NCBI GenBank assembly: GCA_023231475.1
Contig: JALJEE010000800.1
Span: 1 to 52,928 of the forward strand
DNA length: 52,928 bases
Reading direction: 5' to 3'
Source of the DNA: Seison nebaliae
Lineage: Eukaryota; Rotifera; Pararotatoria; Seisonacea; Seisonidae
Positions 51,019 through 52,928 of the stretch are shown piece after piece; positions within the stretch are counted from its first letter, which is position 1; every line of letters begins with the position of its first letter. A program made the position numbers and the translations under genes. The notes beneath the pieces were generated by a model that had not been told where the DNA came from, did no database searches, and was given only the letters and a program-made list of their open reading frames with translations.

Positions 51019-51313
51019 ATGAAAACTTCAATGATTTATATCGCAATATTTGGTTAGCGAACACATTCTTTAAATACTACTTTCTTTATTGTCCAATATG
51101 ACAGCTTTATGCTTATTCGTTTATGGCAAATGTGAAGACTGTGAATATCAGGGGAAGGCGATAGGTAGTGAACCAGTGGAAATAGGTTGTGATTTCTGTA
51201 TGTGCAAAATGGGCAAAGTTAAATGTCAGCCCCAATGCGAGCCAGTCACTTGTGATGAGGGTGAAACGGTTTTAACTTCGGTCAATGGTTGTTGTCAACT
51301 TTGTATGGGTTAA
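51019..51313 (+). CDS. Small secreted single-VWC-domain protein
   Basis: Exons 51019..51052 and 51105..51313 (52-bp GTTAGC...CAG intron) give 80 aa. Splicing joins MKTSMIYIAIF to ALCLFVYGKC, making a clean signal peptide that is absent if the in-frame ATG at 51089 is used. The mature part has the cysteine layout of a von Willebrand factor C domain: CEDCEYQGKAIG, then GCDFCMCKMGKVKC, CEPVTC and a final CCQLC. It has no membrane segment. Small one-domain VWC proteins are secreted in other invertebrates, some in defence responses. The role here is unknown. AATAAA at 51436-51441 is a likely poly(A) signal. The gene stands between the two copies of the ~180-bp direct repeat. Confidence 0.85.
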
Positions 51314-51756
51314 TATTTGATGAAATTTCGCTAAGTTCTTTCAAATTTTTTTTATAGTACTACCACCTCTACCGAAATAACCAGGGACACTTCGCAATTT
51401 ATCTAGAAACCTTGCACTTAAAAATAATTAATTCAATAAAACTTATTATATCTTCTCGTTCAATATCGATGTTTTTACCCATTTTTGGATCTCTTTATAT
51501 AGTTTCATTTTGGCTAAGAAATAAAAAGATCTTGTCAATTTTTTAACGAACAATATAATGTAAGGATATGCTTCTTGCGAATAAAATAATTTAGTTTATT
51601 ATTATTGAACAATGATCAAGTACTACATTCCACGTGGAATTTTGTAAGTACTTACACACATGTCTTGGGTCTTCTACATGATTCAAGTATGAATATGCTG
51701 CAACGAATGTCGTATATGAAGTAATTTTCGACATAACTTTTCCAAAGATTTCTATA
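51314..51756. other. 3' flank of the VWC gene
   Basis: Contains the likely poly(A) signal at 51436-51441. No other feature is visible. Confidence 0.5.
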
Positions 51757-51950
51757 GGCCATTTAGTTTTCTATTCTTTTCTATGGATTCCACTAGTTCC
51801 ATTTGAAATTAAATTTGTTATCATTATACATTCATAGATTATCGTTTAATCTGGTTTTTATAGTTCTTCTTTAGTATTATTATTATTAGTTCTATTTCTA
51901 CTTAATTTGAATAAATAATTAAATAATTAGTAAATAATAAGTTAGTTCCT
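51757..51950. repeat. Direct repeat family, copy 2
   Basis: Same orientation as copy 1 at 49033-49213 and about 2.7 kb downstream. It begins near GGCCATTTAGTTTTCTAT and ends near AATAATAAGTTAGTTCCT. It is slightly longer than copy 1 because of extra TTATTA units. Confidence 0.85.
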
Positions 51951-51999
51951 CCCCTATCATACAAAAACACGCTAAATAACGTGTAATTTTGAGGGTTTA

Positions 52000-52158
52000 A
52001 AAAAATCACTTTATTTAGCGTTTAAATTAGGTGAAAATTGAGGGGCTATTTAGCGTTTAAAAAATCACTTTATTTAGCGCTTAAATTAAGTGAAAATTGA
52101 GGGGCTATTTATCGTTTAAAAAATCACTTTATTTAGCGTTTAAATTAAGTGAAAATTT
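52000..52158. repeat. 59-bp tandem repeat, about 2.7 copies
   Basis: The marker AATCACTTTATTTAGCG starts at 52004, 52063 and 52122, a strict 59-bp period. Each unit also carries AAATTAAGTGAAAATTGAGG and a CTATTTAGCGTTT end. Copies differ by only a few substitutions, so the array looks young. The stretch before it (51967-51982) holds an inverted relative, CACGCTAAATAACGTG. Confidence 0.92.
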
Positions 52159-52374
52159 AAGTAATATTTAGAGATCGTTGAGATTTAATTAAAGATGTAA
52201 AAAAAAAATGATTATGGAAATTTTTTATTGAAAATAAGACAAACTAAAATATTAACAAAACGCAATAATTAAAACGAATATCAATGTAGAAATTCTACAA
52301 TGTGTTCGTTTATCTTTAAACATTGCGTGCCGGATTTGAGTTGAGATTGTGAAAAAACTGCAGTGTTTGAAACA

Positions 52375-52642
52375 AAAACTTTGTGAAAAATACCAGCAGC
52401 GTGGTTGATTTTAAAATTGGTGCAAAATAACCAAAAATATGACAGTCACAAAGTTTGTGAAGATTTTTCAGATTTCATAGAATTGGAGAAAGAACTAGAA
52501 AATGAAGAAATAATGATGAAAAAGGTTTTTTTTTAAATTTATTTTTATATATTAATTCCATCTTTTTTTTAGATTCATCATTTTTCACTAATTGGGGGGT
52601 CGGATGTCCGAAAGATTATCAAAGAAATATTCAAATTTTAAT
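52375..52642 (+). other. Possible 3'-terminal exon pair of an unknown gene or element
   Basis: An open stretch with KVCEDFSDFIELEKELENEE (about 52447-52506) runs up to an intron-like segment at about 52526-52573, which starts GTTTTTTTTT and ends TTTTTTTTAG. The frame continues as IHHFSLIGGSDVRKIIKEIF before a stop near 52640. The upstream frame closes within about 80 bp, so the start is unknown. The family is not recognised. Confidence 0.3.
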
Positions 52643-52744
52643 TATTTTAAACTGTTTTAATTTTTATTACCTATGAATGATGATATTTACATGTTAACAT
52701 TTATTCATATTTATCATTTTAACAAATAATTTTTAGAAATTTAT

Positions 52745-52818
52745 CTCCCCTACCAGACTTCGAACCCACATCCAACAATGAATGGGAAAGCAATTCAAAC
52801 AACTGAGCTAACAAGCCA
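52745..52818 (-). repeat. tRNA-like sequence, probable SINE head or tRNA pseudogene
   Basis: On the minus strand the sequence opens GGCTTGTTAGCTCAGTTG, a good A box (TTAGCTCAGTTG). About 33 bp later it has GGGTTCGAAGTCTGG (52753-52767), close to a B box. The acceptor ends do not pair and no regular anticodon stem forms, so a working tRNA is unlikely. The pol III boxes suggest a tRNA-derived SINE or a tRNA relic. Confidence 0.6.
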
Positions 52819-52928
52819 TGTTATATAGTTAAGAAATTTTATTAAAAACAATTAAAAACAAAAAAATGAAAAAAAAATATAAAGAAATGAAAAAACGAAA
52901 AAAAAATTAAAAATAAGTCAAATAAATT

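Noticed and set aside
49033-51950. LTR retrotransposon bounded by the two direct repeats
   Set aside because: The repeats lack typical terminal sequences. The internal reverse transcriptase is of LINE type, and a host-type secreted gene lies inside.

Overview
The window is nuclear DNA of an animal. It carries a junctophilin, a Tailless-type nuclear receptor, a Pasha/DGCR8 microprocessor subunit, a divergent cadherin, a calcineurin-type phosphatase, a mitochondrial ClpX, a CIA30 complex I assembly factor and an IFRD-family protein. The DNA is AT-rich. Introns are tiny, mostly 45-70 bp, and long Ser/Asn/Gln/Thr/Asp/Glu tracts are encoded by trinucleotide repeats. This points to a small-genome invertebrate bilaterian, such as an acariform mite, a nematode or another miniaturised lineage. 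I cannot choose among these from sequence alone.

Layout: 1-175, a degenerate GGTGGC-motif repeat. 716-2325 (-), calcineurin A-like phosphatase. 5652-6764 (+), Tailless-type receptor without a ligand-binding domain. 7271-8626 (-), ClpX. 9399-11029 (+), isopenicillin-N-epimerase-like PLP enzyme, whose end overlaps an unknown small gene (11022-11462, -). 11761-12823 (+), CIA30/NDUFAF1. 13487-17958 (+), 12-exon cadherin-like membrane protein. About 18.0-29.4 kb, gene-free and microsatellite-rich. 29410-37668 (+), giant junctophilin. 39598-41970 (-), Pasha. 42217-45742 (+), unidentified 980-aa protein. 47220-48719 (+), IFRD. 49.0-52.9 kb is repeat-rich: two copies of a ~180-bp direct repeat, a decayed LINE reverse transcriptase, a small secreted VWC protein, a 59-bp tandem repeat and a tRNA-like SINE-type sequence.

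Genes are arranged as convergent and divergent pairs with short spacers and share no single pathway. ClpX and CIA30 are both mitochondrial. Junctophilin and calcineurin both belong to Ca2+ biology. Pasha acts in microRNA processing.

The most striking signal is shared by almost all the genes. I rebuilt 39 introns by protein homology and frame; 38 begin with GTT and one with GTA, and there is no conserved AGT at +4 to +6. The canonical donor GTRAGT is therefore essentially absent. This suggests a changed 5' splice-site code and possibly a changed U1 snRNA or U6 partner. Other points of note are a calcineurin lacking its autoinhibitory tail, a Tailless reduced to its DNA-binding part, a ClpX lacking its zinc domain, and a junctophilin preceded by about 530 open codons.
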